From Uloborus plumipes (lineage: Eukaryota > Arthropoda > Arachnida > Araneae > Uloboridae), in contig JAXGGA010003401.1 of NCBI GenBank assembly GCA_038373865.1, positions 1 to 64,000 on the forward strand: 64,000 nucleotides of DNA, written 5' to 3'. Positions 36,601-48,560 of this stretch are shown piece after piece; position 1 is the first letter of the stretch, and the number at the start of each line of letters is the position of its first letter. The translations under genes were made by a program, and so were the position numbers. Under the pieces are notes generated by a model. The model was not told where the DNA came from, searched no databases, and worked only from the letters and a program-made list of their open reading frames with translations.

Positions 36601-38454
36601 GAACATTCATTTCCCACAATAATTGTCTAATCATTATATCTAGTTCATTTTGTAAATATATAATTGATTTGAATGTCAATGTGAACACTGCAGCATAAAT
36701 AGAGGAAAATATGAAAGCGTCAAACAACAGCGAAACAACACGACTATGGTTTTCCAATCATTATGCCTTGTTCATTTTATAAATATTTAACTGATTTTAA
36801 TGTTCATATAAGACATTGAAGCAGAAATAGAGGAAAACACTGCATGTCAGAAAAGCTGATTTCTCATTAAAATTATGTTATTCGAAATACAACGTTTATT
36901 TTCATATACATTCCCAATACTGCTGCTTCTCGTATTCTATTCAAATTGAATCCTTTATCATGCTACATAATCAATAAATATAACACAGTCTGACATAAAT
37001 GCAACCGTTGCATTTTTCTTTGTATCAGAGTCATTATTCTGCAATTTAGAAATCTCCAATTTTGGTGTGTAAGCATAACTTTCAATGTCATTTCCATATT
37101 TCTTGAATCTAAATTCCTCATTTCACTCAGAGTTTGTAAAAGTATTGAATCTGTACTATTCGGCACGTGGAAGACCTAGATATAGCGTCGAATTCAATAT
37201 TTCTGATATTTCAATATCGAGACAGCTATTAGAATTCCAGTTCATGTTTCAAACTAAACGCCGAGACTTTTTGAATGCGATAAATGATACGCTTTATAAA
37301 ATTTCTGCTTATGTTGCTCATTTTTGGATAAGAATTAAATATTTTTAACAGAGCGAACAAGTTCTGAAATGTATATTAATGTATAATTTAAATTATGTTT
37401 AAATTTCGTGGGTAATATGTTACTTTAATATTTAAATTATGATTTAGAAAATTGTAAAAAAATACCAAGAGTTTAAAAATTAGCATAGAAATTGTTATCA
37501 TTATTGTATTATTTTTACAACATTTAAATTTAAAGTTGTACTCTATTATTATCCCTCGAACAGCCACACTGCGTTGGAAGATAAATTTGCTGTTTCAGAT
37601 TAAAATAGACAAGATCCAAGAGCCACAAAGTTATCAAAGCCATTGCGAAGATTCTGTGCTTGAGCTGTTCTCAGTGTTTCAACAAGGTATGGTATTACCA
37701 CTAGAAGTTGGCATTTAGCCGCACCTCATTCCATCAGAACAGTCCATTTTAATGAAGGTACTATAGGTAGAGAAAAAATGGAGAATGAAATGGAGAAAAT
37801 GGGGTGCTTAAAGGGCTCAAAACTAGTCAGTTTTGCCTTCTCGCTAACTGGAAGCAATAATTGCTGCAATTTGCCCCTTTGAATAATGAAAGGTCCAATA
37901 AAAGTAAAAACATGTGAAATACGTTTCTTATTCAACTCATTCTTAAGATCTTAAGTATTAATTGTCAAACTGGTGTAGGCGGAGGTTGTACTGTTCGGTC
38001 TGCTTTTCCACTTTTCATTTGTTATGTCATCAAAAATTAAATGAGCACTTTGATTTTCAACCATGAGTTTCTTTAAATATTTGTCAGGATTCGAGATTAT
38101 TTTGAAAATGTTGATTTACGTAACTTTATTTTGATTAATTTCTGAATATAAGTTTGTGAAATGGACCAACTTGCCCCAGGCAAGGTGAATTTTGATTCGT
38201 ATTACGAAAACTTCTGTTTTAATCTGATGATAAATGTTGTCCAATATTGTAACTAGTTCACTTTTTTTTGTGTTAAAAAAAAAGTTTAAAGATCAATATA
38301 ACATTTTCAATTAAAACAAATGTTAAATTCACCAACTTCTACCTCCAATCTACATAATCCAGAACCATCCACATGATCTAAGGATAAATATTATAAAATA
38401 TTGTAGCAAGCAGGGAGGAATTGAGAACTACCAGTAATTTATAAAATAAAAATC
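36601..38454. other. No recognised gene
   Basis: AT-rich. Several short reading frames on both strands near 37.0-37.9 kb have no recognisable domain, codon bias or splice context that I can support. Confidence 0.5.
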
Positions 38455-38616
38455 TACAGGAATAAGTGGAAAGATCATTTGGAGAGAATGGAAAATATCC
38501 GCATTCCAAAGGCAGCCCTGCTATACAAACCGAAGGGTAGAAGATATAGAAGAAGACCGAGAAAGAGGTGGACTGAATGTAGATTCCGGAACAGGTTAGT
38601 AGCCTTCCAGCCGTAA
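38455..38616 (+). pseudogene. LINE ORF2, C-terminal relic
   Basis: An open frame of 53 codons ending at TAA 38614-38616 reads WKDHLERMENIRIPKAALLY, then KPKGRRYRRRPRKRW. The W..H..RM...R.PK..L.Y.P.GRR..GRPR.RW pattern is a common end of endonuclease/reverse-transcriptase proteins of non-LTR retrotransposons. It begins abruptly, with no start codon, so it is a 5'-truncated insertion. A GATGGTGATGATGA tail follows at 38616-38633, a plausible simple-repeat 3' end. The frame is still open, so it may be young. Confidence 0.75.
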
Positions 38617-38633
38617 TGATGGTGATGATGACG

Positions 38634-40141
38634 TAGCTTGCTTACTTTTTGTGTGTGTGCGTGCGTGTTAAGAATGAAAAAAAAAACGTAAGTTTAATTA
38701 TTAATATAACATGTAAGATTAAACTAAATATTAAACTGGCCCAACTTCTACTGCAGCTCTATTAATGCCAGTCCCATCTGAATTTTCTCGAAAATCAGCA
38801 TAACTTGTCTCTTATCAACTTCACTACTGCTTATTACTGGAACATTTCTTTTCTAATTCTTCTCAAAGTTTTCGTTTTTGGGGCCTTCTAAACTTGAACC
38901 AACGTGTCTCCGGTTCTTGATCTGAAATAATGTGATCATACTTTTCTCTTAATGACCGACAATAAAGAAATTACAAATTATTGTGAATAAAAGATCTTAC
39001 TTTAGGAGGGGAATTCCATGTTTTGTTCCATTCTTCATGGAAACTTTATAAAAAAAATTAAGTTTCAGACTTCTGAAAGTTATTCAGCACTGCCTAAAAA
39101 TAACTTTCTGAAATAAAATATGTTAAATACAACTGTTCCATATGATTTTATTATAAGATTTGTAGAACTATAGGAGCTATTTGTTGGTCATACATAAAAA
39201 TAAAAATATATTAACAGCATTAAAATTATCGAGAACGGTCCAGCATGCCCTGTAGTTCAACGAACCCCGATTTTTCCTACGTTGTTCTTTATAATGATAA
39301 CGAGTATTAATTAACTTTGATTAGAAAACAATAAATTAAAAATAAAGTGCATAAGTGTGCTTCCATTCAATGAATTATAGTGAAATAAAGCAAAATTTTG
39401 TGGACAATAATCGCATAACTTTTTTTTATGAAACTGGTTACAAAAATGTTCATATCGCTCACCATCATTCAGAAGAACTTTTGAAAAGCTCAAAATGATT
39501 CGGAATAATCTCACTGACATTTTTAAAAAATGTAAAATGCTTCCAAAAGTTTTCAAAATGCCCATGTTCTTGAACTTCATGACATAAAGGATTCTTTACA
39601 TGAAGAAGCTTCTATAACACTCAGAAACATTTCTAGAAATCAGACAGAAGTTTCAAAAATATTCAAAAACGCTTTTTAAAATTATAATCACGATCAAGTA
39701 ACGTTTATCTTTCTTAATTGTGCGTTTAACGCAAACGTTAAGATTCTAAAAGATTTTTCAAAACTCCTAAATACATATTTGAGTTATATATAGCAAATAG
39801 TTGATAAAACTCAGTTGCAAGAAATCAGTCTTTGATGAAGAAATACTGCTAGATGACAACAGCGTCCAAAACCATTAATTGCAATGAATCCTATTTATAG
39901 CCCCTGTGGGAAACGCGAAATTAAGTTCTCTGGAGAGAGAGAGAGAAAAATAAAGGCATTTTGGGTCACGTCCATTAACGGTTGCATAACACCTAATGGG
40001 TTGTTTACTAGAACTGAAATAAACATGAAAGAATCTGATGAAATATTCAAGGATTTCTTGAGAAAATAAAAAAAAGGAAGGATTTCATGTTTCAAAACTC
40101 TAGAAGTTTGTGTCATCTGTGAGTGACAGTTTTAAAGGATA
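38634..40141. other. No recognised gene
   Basis: AT-rich with a short GAGAGA tract near 39932. No repeat ends found. Confidence 0.5.
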
Positions 40142-40145
40142 TTAA

Positions 40146-40375
40146 CACTAGATTGCCCGAGCAACTCATTTTGACTTCTTGGGCAAAATAGATATTACAC
40201 ATAAATATACTAGAAAGGAAGGAGGAGGGAGAGGTAACAACAAGTATTAATAAATACATTCATATGTTGTATAAAATGTCACAAAAATCCAAGAAATTGT
40301 GTTATTATAGACATAATTCTTGAGCCCTAATTGAAATGAAAAATCAGTAAAAATGACTGCTCGGGCAATCTATTG
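40146..40375. mobile_element. TTAA-type MITE, piggyBac-like ends
   Basis: Bounded by TTAA (40142-40145 and 40376-40379). Inverted ends CACTAGATTGCCCGAGCA and CAATAGATTGCCCGAGCA. piggyBac-group elements use exactly TTAA, and many start with a CA or CC tip after it. At 230 bp it has no coding capacity. It differs in end sequence from the TTAA MITE at 36323-36536. Confidence 0.85.
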
Positions 40376-40379
40376 TTAA

Positions 40380-41067
40380 ACTGCAGGGTTTTTTTTCCGG
40401 AGAAAGCATTTTGCAACTATTGAATTGTCCAAAAACCTACTAATTAGTTTACAGACATTTCAAATCCTCCATCCAAAAGTCCACAAGAAATAAACAGCTA
40501 ACCTTCGTGAAGAAATAACACTCCCTCTATCCCAAACAAGTTTCAAAAATCCAGAGCTCGCAGTCTCAAGTCAGACCACCCATATTTTTTAGGGCTCTTC
40601 CACCAGTATAACAGAATGATCAGTTTACTTTCAAGAGAATTTATGATTCTTTAGCTAGAAAATTGTTTCATACAGTTACTAGTAGAAGAGCCCCTGAAAA
40701 ATAGATCTGGATTTTGTTTAAACTAATTAGGCATTGGTTTAAAAAGGGCTCAATTCATTTGCACAGATGTGACATTTTTTCGAAATTTTAAACTATGGTT
40801 TACAATTGTGAAGGAACCAAGTCAACAGTTTAAATATTTCGTGGGTCATTCCCAGTTTACTTGCAGATTTCCTTTTTTTTTTCTTTTTTGCTTTTTTTTT
40901 TTCTTTTTTTTTTTTTTTTTGTCAGAACTATTACTAAATCTAAATACTTCATTGTTAAGAGATAACTCTCTATGAAGTAATAACTATTATTTTAAATTCA
41001 AGCAACTTAATTTTATTAAATTATTTTTCAAAAACGCCGATTACTTGAAAAAACTTCTGTTACCGCT
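40380..41067. other. Imperfect inverted repeat and a pyrimidine tract
   Basis: AGGGCTCTTCCACCAGTA near 40591 pairs imperfectly with TACTAGTAGAAGAGCCCC near 40678, with AAAATCCAG blocks outside both, so a small decayed hairpin element is possible (about 40545-40720). A T-rich tract with few C and G interruptions lies at 40871-40920. Confidence 0.4.
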
Positions 41068-41108
41068 TTGTAACCTCTGTTACCATTGCATGGTAACAGA
41101 GGTTACAA
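41068..41108. repeat. Perfect 19-bp hairpin with 3-base loop
   Basis: Arms 41068-41086 and 41090-41108 are exact reverse complements around TGC. The arm word GTAACCTCTGTTACC recurs in degraded form near 41058, 41253 and 41440 (GTAACAGAAGTTAC, GTTACGTAACAG). Its source is unknown. Confidence 0.9.
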
Positions 41109-43349
41109 TTAGGAAAAAAATAATAATAATAAAATTCTGAGAACAGATTTCTTTCATTTCCCTAACAGTATAATTGTAAGATAAAAGTATGAAATCTTTA
41201 TTAGTCAACATTATCAAAAGTTTTGAAACCATTTTTAAAAGTATTTAAATGTTGGTAACAGAAGTTACAGAGGGAAAACACGAGCATCTCAAAAAATATT
41301 TGAAAAATACACTAAAGCTGATGAATCTAACTTGCCGAAATGATGACTGAGGCTTCTTGTTCACTTACTAACTGTGTTTTAGAAAGGTAGAGACATCTTT
41401 TAGTGAGTTAATCATACCATTTTACTTGGCTATAGAAGTTACGTAACAGATATTATAAAAATTCCGGAGAAACTTTTTTTTTTTTTTTTTTATGAAAAAA
41501 AATTAAAAAAATTGTTTGATAAATTGAAGACCCATTGTACTTAAAACATTATTTCTCACTAGTAAAAACAAGTTTATATCATTGTAAAAAAATTATATTG
41601 CTACAGAAGCTGCAAATATCAGAGAAATTTGATTCCGGACAGCCATAAAAGGCTGTTATCACTTTTTAAATTATTTTTTTCTCCCATTTTTCTTTTATCT
41701 AAATAAAATGTTTTTTTTTTCTGAGAAAATAAGTTATATTAAAGATTCGAAACTCATTGAGTCAAAACACGTACTATTAAACAAAAAATCAATAATTTTC
41801 TGGACATCAAATCTGCGAGTAAACGTGGAAATGACCCAAGTGGAAAAATATTCAGCTACAGCTACTAATTTAGGACACCATTTTCGACCAAAATGTTGCG
41901 ACAAATTTGAGACGGAGGCAGTAAATATAAAAATCAACATAAGAAACACATAAACAGAACTGAAAATGCAAACATGTGCCTCGAGCTACTAGAAAAGTAA
42001 CTCATGTGTGCAAAAAATTAAGCTTTACTACGAATATATCCAAAACGTGTCAGCGGTTTTATTGTTTTTGCGGTTGTATTATGTTTTCTTATCTATCAGT
42101 TGAGCGCAAAAGTAAATATTTTTCTTTTTATTGTGGAAATTATTATTGCTGTGTGTGTGTATAATTATTTAACATCTTTATTATACACGTTACAACTTCT
42201 TATTGATGTAAATATTTAATTTACAGTTGGCTTAAACGGACCTATAATTAGTGTTCTTTAAGACATTATATTTCGATTTTTATTTGTTGGTGTTCATTAC
42301 GACTTAGATCAACATATTTTTTAATCTACAAGACAGAATATTACACTTATAACTCATTTTCTTTTCTGATTTCTTACTTCCAAACCGCACTATTTTTGCT
42401 CTGATAAACAGGTTAATCTGATAATCAGGTCTAATTAACCTGAAGACACAAGTACATACATATGAGCAATAAAATGGCTATTTTTACGTTTATTACGTTA
42501 AGATTTTCATTTTTTCCTAAAATGCATATTTTTAATTCATTTTTTAATATTGAATAACTTTAAACTATAAGATTTTTTCCCTTCAGAATTAGTTTACTAA
42601 TATTATTATAAACTAAGAACTAGTAATAGAAAAACAAAGCAATGTGAGTAAATAAAAATATTGAGTTATAGATGAATTTCACTGTTGCAAATTCGTTAGA
42701 GAGTTTTGAGTGCATAATTTGAAATAGGTTTGCAACACAATTAATTTAAAAGGTCAATATATTAATGCATTACTATCAATTTTTCTAGTTATCACCTTCT
42801 TCATGCTTGAAAGAATGTGATACATAGAAATATCGACAAGCTACCGTCCTATTCGGATTCCAAATTTAAAGATATTTTCAAAGTTGCTTTGAGGCCGTAA
42901 TGTTTAATTATTTTTTTAATAAATATTATGACGAAAGGGACACAAGTTGTCATAGTTACCAAGAAAGTTCTCTAACAATTTTCTTTCTCTCTTTCTCTTC
43001 AAACTTTTTTTTGAACTTCTTAAAAGTTTACCAAAATCATAGATGGCAAAAAAAAGACCTTTCATAGCGAGGATAATTACATCGTTAATTTAAAATAAAA
43101 ACTTTAAACAATTGATTTGTTTGAAAAAAATGACATTACTGTGGCTCTCTTTGCTCTATAAGAGAATTTTTGCCTCCAACTCGTTCACTTTCGTATTCCA
43201 TGCTGATGAGGGCATAATAAGCCCGAAACTGCAGTCCATGGATCGAAATGAACTAGTTGGCGGTGTATTGCATAGTTCTACGTTGTTTGATACGGCTCAA
43301 AATGCTTCTTATTATTCTTCCCCTTATTGTTATCTTACCTGACCTATCA
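41109..43349. other. No recognised gene
   Basis: AT-rich; scattered GTAACAG-like words to about 41460, a T run near 41475, and otherwise nothing supported. Confidence 0.5.
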
Positions 43350-43429
43350 CCCCTATTTTGGTAAGATCAGAGAAGACCTGACGCATGCGTAAATACGCGA
43401 AGGTTTTACCCAAGAAGATCAGACAGTAC
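43350..43429 (+). repeat. Dispersed 75-bp repeat, copy 2
   Basis: Matches the reverse complement of 20836-20911. It lies immediately left of the Tc1/mariner element that starts near 43446. Family unknown. Confidence 0.7.
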
Positions 43430-43599
43430 TTTCTGGTCCCGCCTATATACACAAGACAATAACTTGGACGAAGTTTCAAACCAAATATCTGTAAATACCA
43501 CTGAATTTTTAACGATATTGTGATAGGGAATCGATCCTAGAAAGCTACTAAATAGGTGTAAGTGAGTTAGTTGGGATAACCATTATTGTTCGCAAACTA

Positions 43600-44197
43600 T
43601 CTGCCATAATTGAATTGCATAAGCAAGAAACGAAAAAATGTGAAATTGTTTAACGATTGAAAGTGGCTAAATACACGATTTCCTGCGCAATTAAAAGGTT
43701 AAAAAAACTCAAACATGATGGTGACAGGTCAGGACGAAGAAGAAAATGCACAGTTAACACATCTAGCGACCAGAAAGTGGTCAAAAAGCGAGTTTAACGA
43801 AATCCTAGGATTTCAATGAGAAAGGTTGCTAGAGGGGTGAAAATCAGTATAGAAACCACTCGTTTGATGGTAATTGTTGAGCTTGGTCTTCTCCCTTACA
43901 AAATGAAAGAGACTTAAAATCTAGCAGCAAAGAACAAACGCACAAGACTTCAAAAGAGGAAAGAACTGTTAAGCAGGCCGCAGATGATCGATGGAAAACA
44001 TTGCTCTTCACAAATGAAAAACTGTTCTCAATTGAACAAACTCAGAATAGCCATAATGATAGAGTGTGGTCAGCAGAAGCACCTGGAACTTTTTTAATTG
44101 TTGGCGGCGTCAACTACCCATCTGCAATGGTTTGGGGTGGAATATGTGCTAGTGGGGAAACACCACTTGTTTTTGTTGATCAAGGGATAAAAAATAA
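43600..44197 (+). pseudogene. Tc1/mariner transposase, N-terminal part
   Basis: Starts SAIIELHKQETKKCEIV (helix-turn-helix), then RKVARGVKISIETTRLM and a KRKELL region. After a frameshift near 43980 it reads DRWKTLLFTNEKLFSIEQ, RVWSAEAPGTFL, MVWGGICASG and VFVDQGIKN. The WSAEAP and MVWGGI blocks are hallmarks of IS630/Tc1/mariner transposases. The first catalytic residue, expected as D in the TDEK motif, is asparagine (AAT at 44013-44015). Three in-frame TAA stops and one frameshift lie upstream. The second half continues at 45849 once the insert is removed. It is inactive. Confidence 0.85.
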
Positions 44198-45848
44198 CAC
44201 TGTTCGACAAAAAAAAACCTTGAAAATGCTTCTGGTATTTTGAAGGCTGATTCTTATGTAAAATGACCCCCTGAATCCGAATATGACCCCCGTTTTCCCC
44301 CATCACGTCCCAATTTTTTTTAAAACGCCCCCCTTTTTTTTTTCATTTTTCCTTAGTTTCAGGGCTATAATATTTTTTTTGGAGGGGAAAGGAGCCTTAT
44401 ATTCACCAATAAATTTTTTTGGATGTCAAGAGAGACTCAAAGTTTAAAATCATGAGCACCGAGAAAAAATCGGGGAACTTGGGGGGGCGTGGCCCCCCAA
44501 AATATTTGAAAAATCACCAAAAACGATCTTTTTAGTCTAGTTTCTTTAAAAAGACCTTTAAAACATTTTTTTCGGTGCAGAACCAGAGTATAAGATCCGC
44601 TCCTATGGCTCCTGGGTCAGAAAAAATTTTCACGCTGTAAAATTTTTTTAAAAAAATAAAATAATGCTTTAAAAATCGCACTTTGCACTCGAGTTTTAAA
44701 GCAGGTCTTCAGCCAAAAAAAAAAACAAAATTGTGGCTGATTCTTATGTCAAATGACCCCCTATTTCCAAATATGACCTCAGTTTCCCCCTCCACCCCCT
44801 CTTTCCAGAGAGTCCCCCCCCCCCAATTCAGAGTCATTTTACTAATTCGGAGGGGAAAAGTACATTACGTAACCCGTTAACATAATTCTAAAAGGCAACA
44901 GAGGTTCAAAGTTCAAAATCATGTACATGTGTACCAAAAAAATAAACTAGGGCGGTATACCTCCCCCTCCCCCCCCCCAAAAAAAAAAGAAAAGAAAATT
45001 CAATACTCTGATTTTTCACAAAAAAAAAAAAAGTTTAAAACGTCTCTTAGAAAAACAAGAAAGGAAGGTTTTTTTTTGGGGGGGGGGGTACACTGCCATA
45101 GTTTATATTTTTGGTACACATGTACATGATTTTGAACTTTGAACCTCTGTTGCCTTTTAGAATTATGTTAACGGGTTACGTAATGTACTTTTCCCCTCCG
45201 AATTAGTAAAATGACTCTGAATTGGGGGGAGGGGACTCTCTGGAAAGAGGGGGTGGAGGGGGGAAACTGAGGTCATATTTGGAAATAGGGAGTCATTTGA
45301 CATAAGAATCAGCCACAATTTTGTTTTTTTTTTGGCTGAAGACCTGCTTTAAAACTCGAGTGCAAAGTGCGATTTTTAAAGCATTATTTTATTTAAAAAA
45401 AAAAATTTACAGCGTGAAAATTTTTTCTGACCCAGGAGTCATAGGAGCGGATCCTATACTCTGGTTCTGCACCGAAAAAAATGTTTCAAAGGTCTTTTTA
45501 AAGAAACTAGAATAAAAAGATCGTTTTTGGTGATTTTTTAAATATTTTGGGGGGCCACGCCCCCCCAAGTTCCAAGATTTTTTCTCGGTGCTCATGATTT
45601 TAAACTTTGAGTCTCTCTTGACATCCAAAAAAATTTATTGGTGAATATAAGGCTCCTTTCCCCTCCAAAAAAAATATTATAGCCCTGAAACTAAGGAAAA
45701 ATGAAAAAAAAAGGGGGGCGTTTTAAAAAAAATTGGGACGTGATGGGGGAAAACGGGGGTCATATTCGGATTCAGGGGGTCATTTTACATAAGAATCAGC
45801 CTTCAAAATACCAGAAGCATTTTCAAGGTTTTTTTTTGTCGAACAGTG
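44198..45848. mobile_element. 1651-bp near-perfect palindromic element, CACTG ends
   Basis: Both ends read CACTGTTCGACAAAAAAAAA inward. The flanks are TAA (44195-44197) and TAA (45849-45851), a 3-bp duplication as in CACTA/EnSpm elements. The two arms (about 44198-44985 and 45060-45848) are almost identical; the first 110 bases match without visible change. Each arm holds two diverged copies of a module that starts GGCTGATTCTTATGT (44247 and 44731) and ends with TTCAAAGTTCAAAATCATG or the like, so the whole is four modules head to head. No transposase is present. Open frames on opposite strands repeat one another because of the symmetry. Confidence 0.9.
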
Positions 45849-46239
45849 TAATCAGCAAACATATCGCAAACTCATTTTGGATGATGTTGTCTTACCTTGT
45901 TCGCAAAAGTTCTTTGAAAACCAAAGATGGACCTTCCAACAAGATTTTTCACTAAAGACACTCAAGATTGATGCAAGACACATTTTCCAAACTTCATTGG
46001 AGCTGAAGAATGGCCCCCCGTATTCCCCAGGTTTGAACCCAATGTATTATTCTGTTTGGTCCATCTTGGAAACAAGGGAGTATACTAAACCTGATAAAAC
46101 TTTGGCTTCTCTACAACCATTCTTCGGGAAAGAAAGGGATAAAATATCAATGAGTGAGTTGCGGCATGTAGCCGAAAATTTTGTGACACGTCTAAAGCTC
46201 TGTATTAATACTAACGGTAGCCAATTTAAAAACGTTTAA
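45849..46239 (+). pseudogene. Tc1/mariner transposase, C-terminal part
   Basis: Frame continuing from the first half: QQTYRKLILDDVVLPCSQ, then WTFQQD with the second catalytic aspartate intact (GAT 45943-45945), then PYSPGLNPMYYSVWSILE, KTLASLQP and MSELRHVAENFVTRLKLCI with a natural stop at 46237-46239. In relatives the third acidic residue is in the NPMDYS motif; here the codon is TAT (46045-46047), a tyrosine. With the asparagine in the first motif, two of three catalytic positions are lost. This piece itself is open over about 120 codons. The loss of catalysis and the nested insertion both mark it as dead. Confidence 0.85.
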
Positions 46240-46355
46240 ATATACTAGACAAAATAATGTATTCATACTTATTTTGAAGTTTGGTCGCATTATTTTCATT
46301 AGCAACAAAGTTATACCGTACGATGTGTGTCCAAGTTATTTCTTGTCACCCTGTA

Positions 46356-47470
46356 AAATCATCTTGGGGTGATAAATACGTTATAAAAGCCTTAGAAAGA
46401 CTAACAAAAAAATAACGAAATAAAATACTTTTATAGATTTACGGCCAAACAAACTTAACTCACGATGATGTTTCTTTAAATTTAGCACAAAATTTGGGAT
46501 TCGAATTTTCAAAGATGAGTTAGCTACCAGAATACTAGAGAATTATTACTAGTTTTATTTGAACAAAAATTATGAAAATTTGTACATCAACCATATAATT
46601 ACATAATTTTTATCGACAATACAAATTCTTTGGTTAAATTTCTAAATTCGAAAAAATGATAAGTTTCTCGGGACAAATTTAACAGCATTTTAATTTGGCA
46701 TCAGTCACTGCTGTTAGTCACCTTTTCTGTATTCAAACTGTTTTAACAAATAATTACAAAACTTCATTACCGTTTGATAAAGTTGCTCGTTATGACATTC
46801 AGACTTTTGCAATCGATAAGCAACTTTATTTTGTACAATTGCTCAATGTTTTCAATTAATTTTATTGTCATTCGAAAACCTTTAATTCATCTTGATTTGA
46901 CTATGTTTCGAAAGCTTATTATTCAGTGGAAGAATCATTTCAATATAGCCTTAAGAATAACAATTATTTATTTAGATGAATCATTTGGAAGTTCTCCATT
47001 CTGTTTCCTCTCGATTAAACTGAAGTTTTAACAAAGGAAGCTTAATGGTATTTATCTCAACTCTCACGTATGTACGCAAGCAGAATCGCTTTTCCAGATT
47101 ACGTTATCTAAAAGAGGATCATTTTCAATTCCCATCCTGCTTCCTTGGCCAGTCTGCTTGATAATTAGCGATTGATTCTCTTAGTAGTATATTTAGAAAC
47201 AACCTATGAATTTCCTTCAGTTTAATGAAGCTAACATTTTGAATATTCCACAATTGGTTATTTCGCAACCGCAATCAAATATTCGTAGGGATACAATGCA
47301 GCATGTTTCGTAACTCATTAAGATACTTGAAACTTTTAGCTATAATAAACCTATTCAAGTCTTCCGTTAAATTAAATATGTTTCTTTTAAATGAAAAGAA
47401 AATTTTTTTAAACAAATGTTTAAACTTTTAATAGATAACACTGCCACAACTTTTATAATACTTGAAAGAG
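46356..47470. other. No recognised gene
   Basis: AT-rich sequence between the Tc1/mariner element and the GACTCC-rich block. Nothing supported. Confidence 0.5.
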
Positions 47471-48560
47471 CTGAGGCGTAAGAGAGAAAATGACCAACTC
47501 CGACACCTGAATTTTTAAATCACCCGACTCCGACTCCACTGCTCTTACACTATGCTTCGTTCACGGGAAAAATAGTCTGTATGTACACAAAGAACTGTGC
47601 CACTTGGCGAAGTCAATCACGGTTTGGCTTATACAAAAACAAATTGGCGTTAATCCGACAGCGAACGCTAATGTTTATTGGTTACCTTTCTTTTACTGAA
47701 GAGGAAATCCCCAAAAGTGGCATTGCGGCAAGTCTTCTGGTAGCATGTTCGTATAGTTTTGATCAATCTTTTTCGTGAACAGAGAGTAACACCGCGGCCC
47801 TGGCAGATCTGTGAACTCGGACGGAAGATGAACGACTCCGAATCCTGGATTATGAATACCACCGAACCTGAATATTTTACCCCAAAATCAGTCTGACTCC
47901 GATTCCGCAACTCTAGGTTTCGAGGCTTCCCAAAAGTGGAAATTACATAATGAAAAAAAGCTTTTCATGAAAAACAGTCCATATTTTTTGAGTTTTCGTC
48001 CATGTGAATCTATAATTTTTGTCTCGTTAAATAAAAGCCACTTTAAATTTTCCAGCACATTCAAGTGACGCAAGTTGGGGAAAGGGGGGGGCATAAAAAT
48101 TTCATGAAAAAATTTTTATTGGTTAATTTACCATACATCGAACATAAGCGTGAATACTTTTCATTGTAGTACGTGTTTTCTTAATTTTTTTCCAAAGCAC
48201 GTGCTACAATGAAAAGTATTTATGCCTATGCTTGAAGCATGATAAATTAAATAATAATAAAATTGTCTTCACTCTGCTCTCCCTCTTTCAACTTACGTCA
48301 CTTTGATGTGCTGATGATTTTGAAATGGCCATTATTTACCGAGACAGAAAAATTGTGGATCCACAAGAAAACCAAGACAGCAAAATAAAAATCGGGTTTC
48401 TGAACTCGAAGACGGATTGACATGAGGTAAAGGAGTTAGAGTCGGAGGTTTTAAAATTCCAAGTGCCGGAGTCGGAGTTGAACTCGTCATGGGGTAAATT
48501 AGTCCGAGTTGAACTGATCATGTGTTGGAGTTATTAGTCGGAGTCAATCATTTTAACTCC
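47470..48560. repeat. GACTCC-rich repeat blocks in inverted array around a hairpin
   Basis: Blocks with CCGACTCCGACTCC on the left (near 47490-47540 and 47820-47915) and the inverse GGAGTCGGAGTT on the right (about 48425-48560). The left module CCAACTCCGACACCTGAATT resembles the inverse of the right module. Between them an imperfect hairpin pairs about 48122-48180 with 48195-48252 (shared ATACTTTTCATTGTAG). I read it as a degraded palindromic element with a short simple-repeat-like core. No protein recognised. Confidence 0.6.

Larger units (their letters stand above)
43446..46353 (+). mobile_element. Tc1/mariner-type element split by a CACTG palindrome
   Basis: The right end, read inward, is CAGGGTGACAAGAAATAACT followed by TGGACAC, ending at a TA at 46354-46355. 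The left end retains ACAAGACAATAACTTGGAC but has lost the outer tip. It contains a dead transposase gene in two pieces. Without the 1651-bp nested palindrome and its TAA the element is about 1.25 kb, a normal Tc1/mariner size. Confidence 0.8.

Noticed and set aside
37085..37718. Possible host exons (87- and 60-codon frames)
   Set aside because: Length and composition are what AT-rich background gives by chance; no domain, splice-site pair or repeat of the frame in neighbours was seen.
44683..45129. Proline- or lysine-rich open frames
   Set aside because: They are translations of C runs and A runs in the arms of the palindromic element and are mirrored on the opposite strand.
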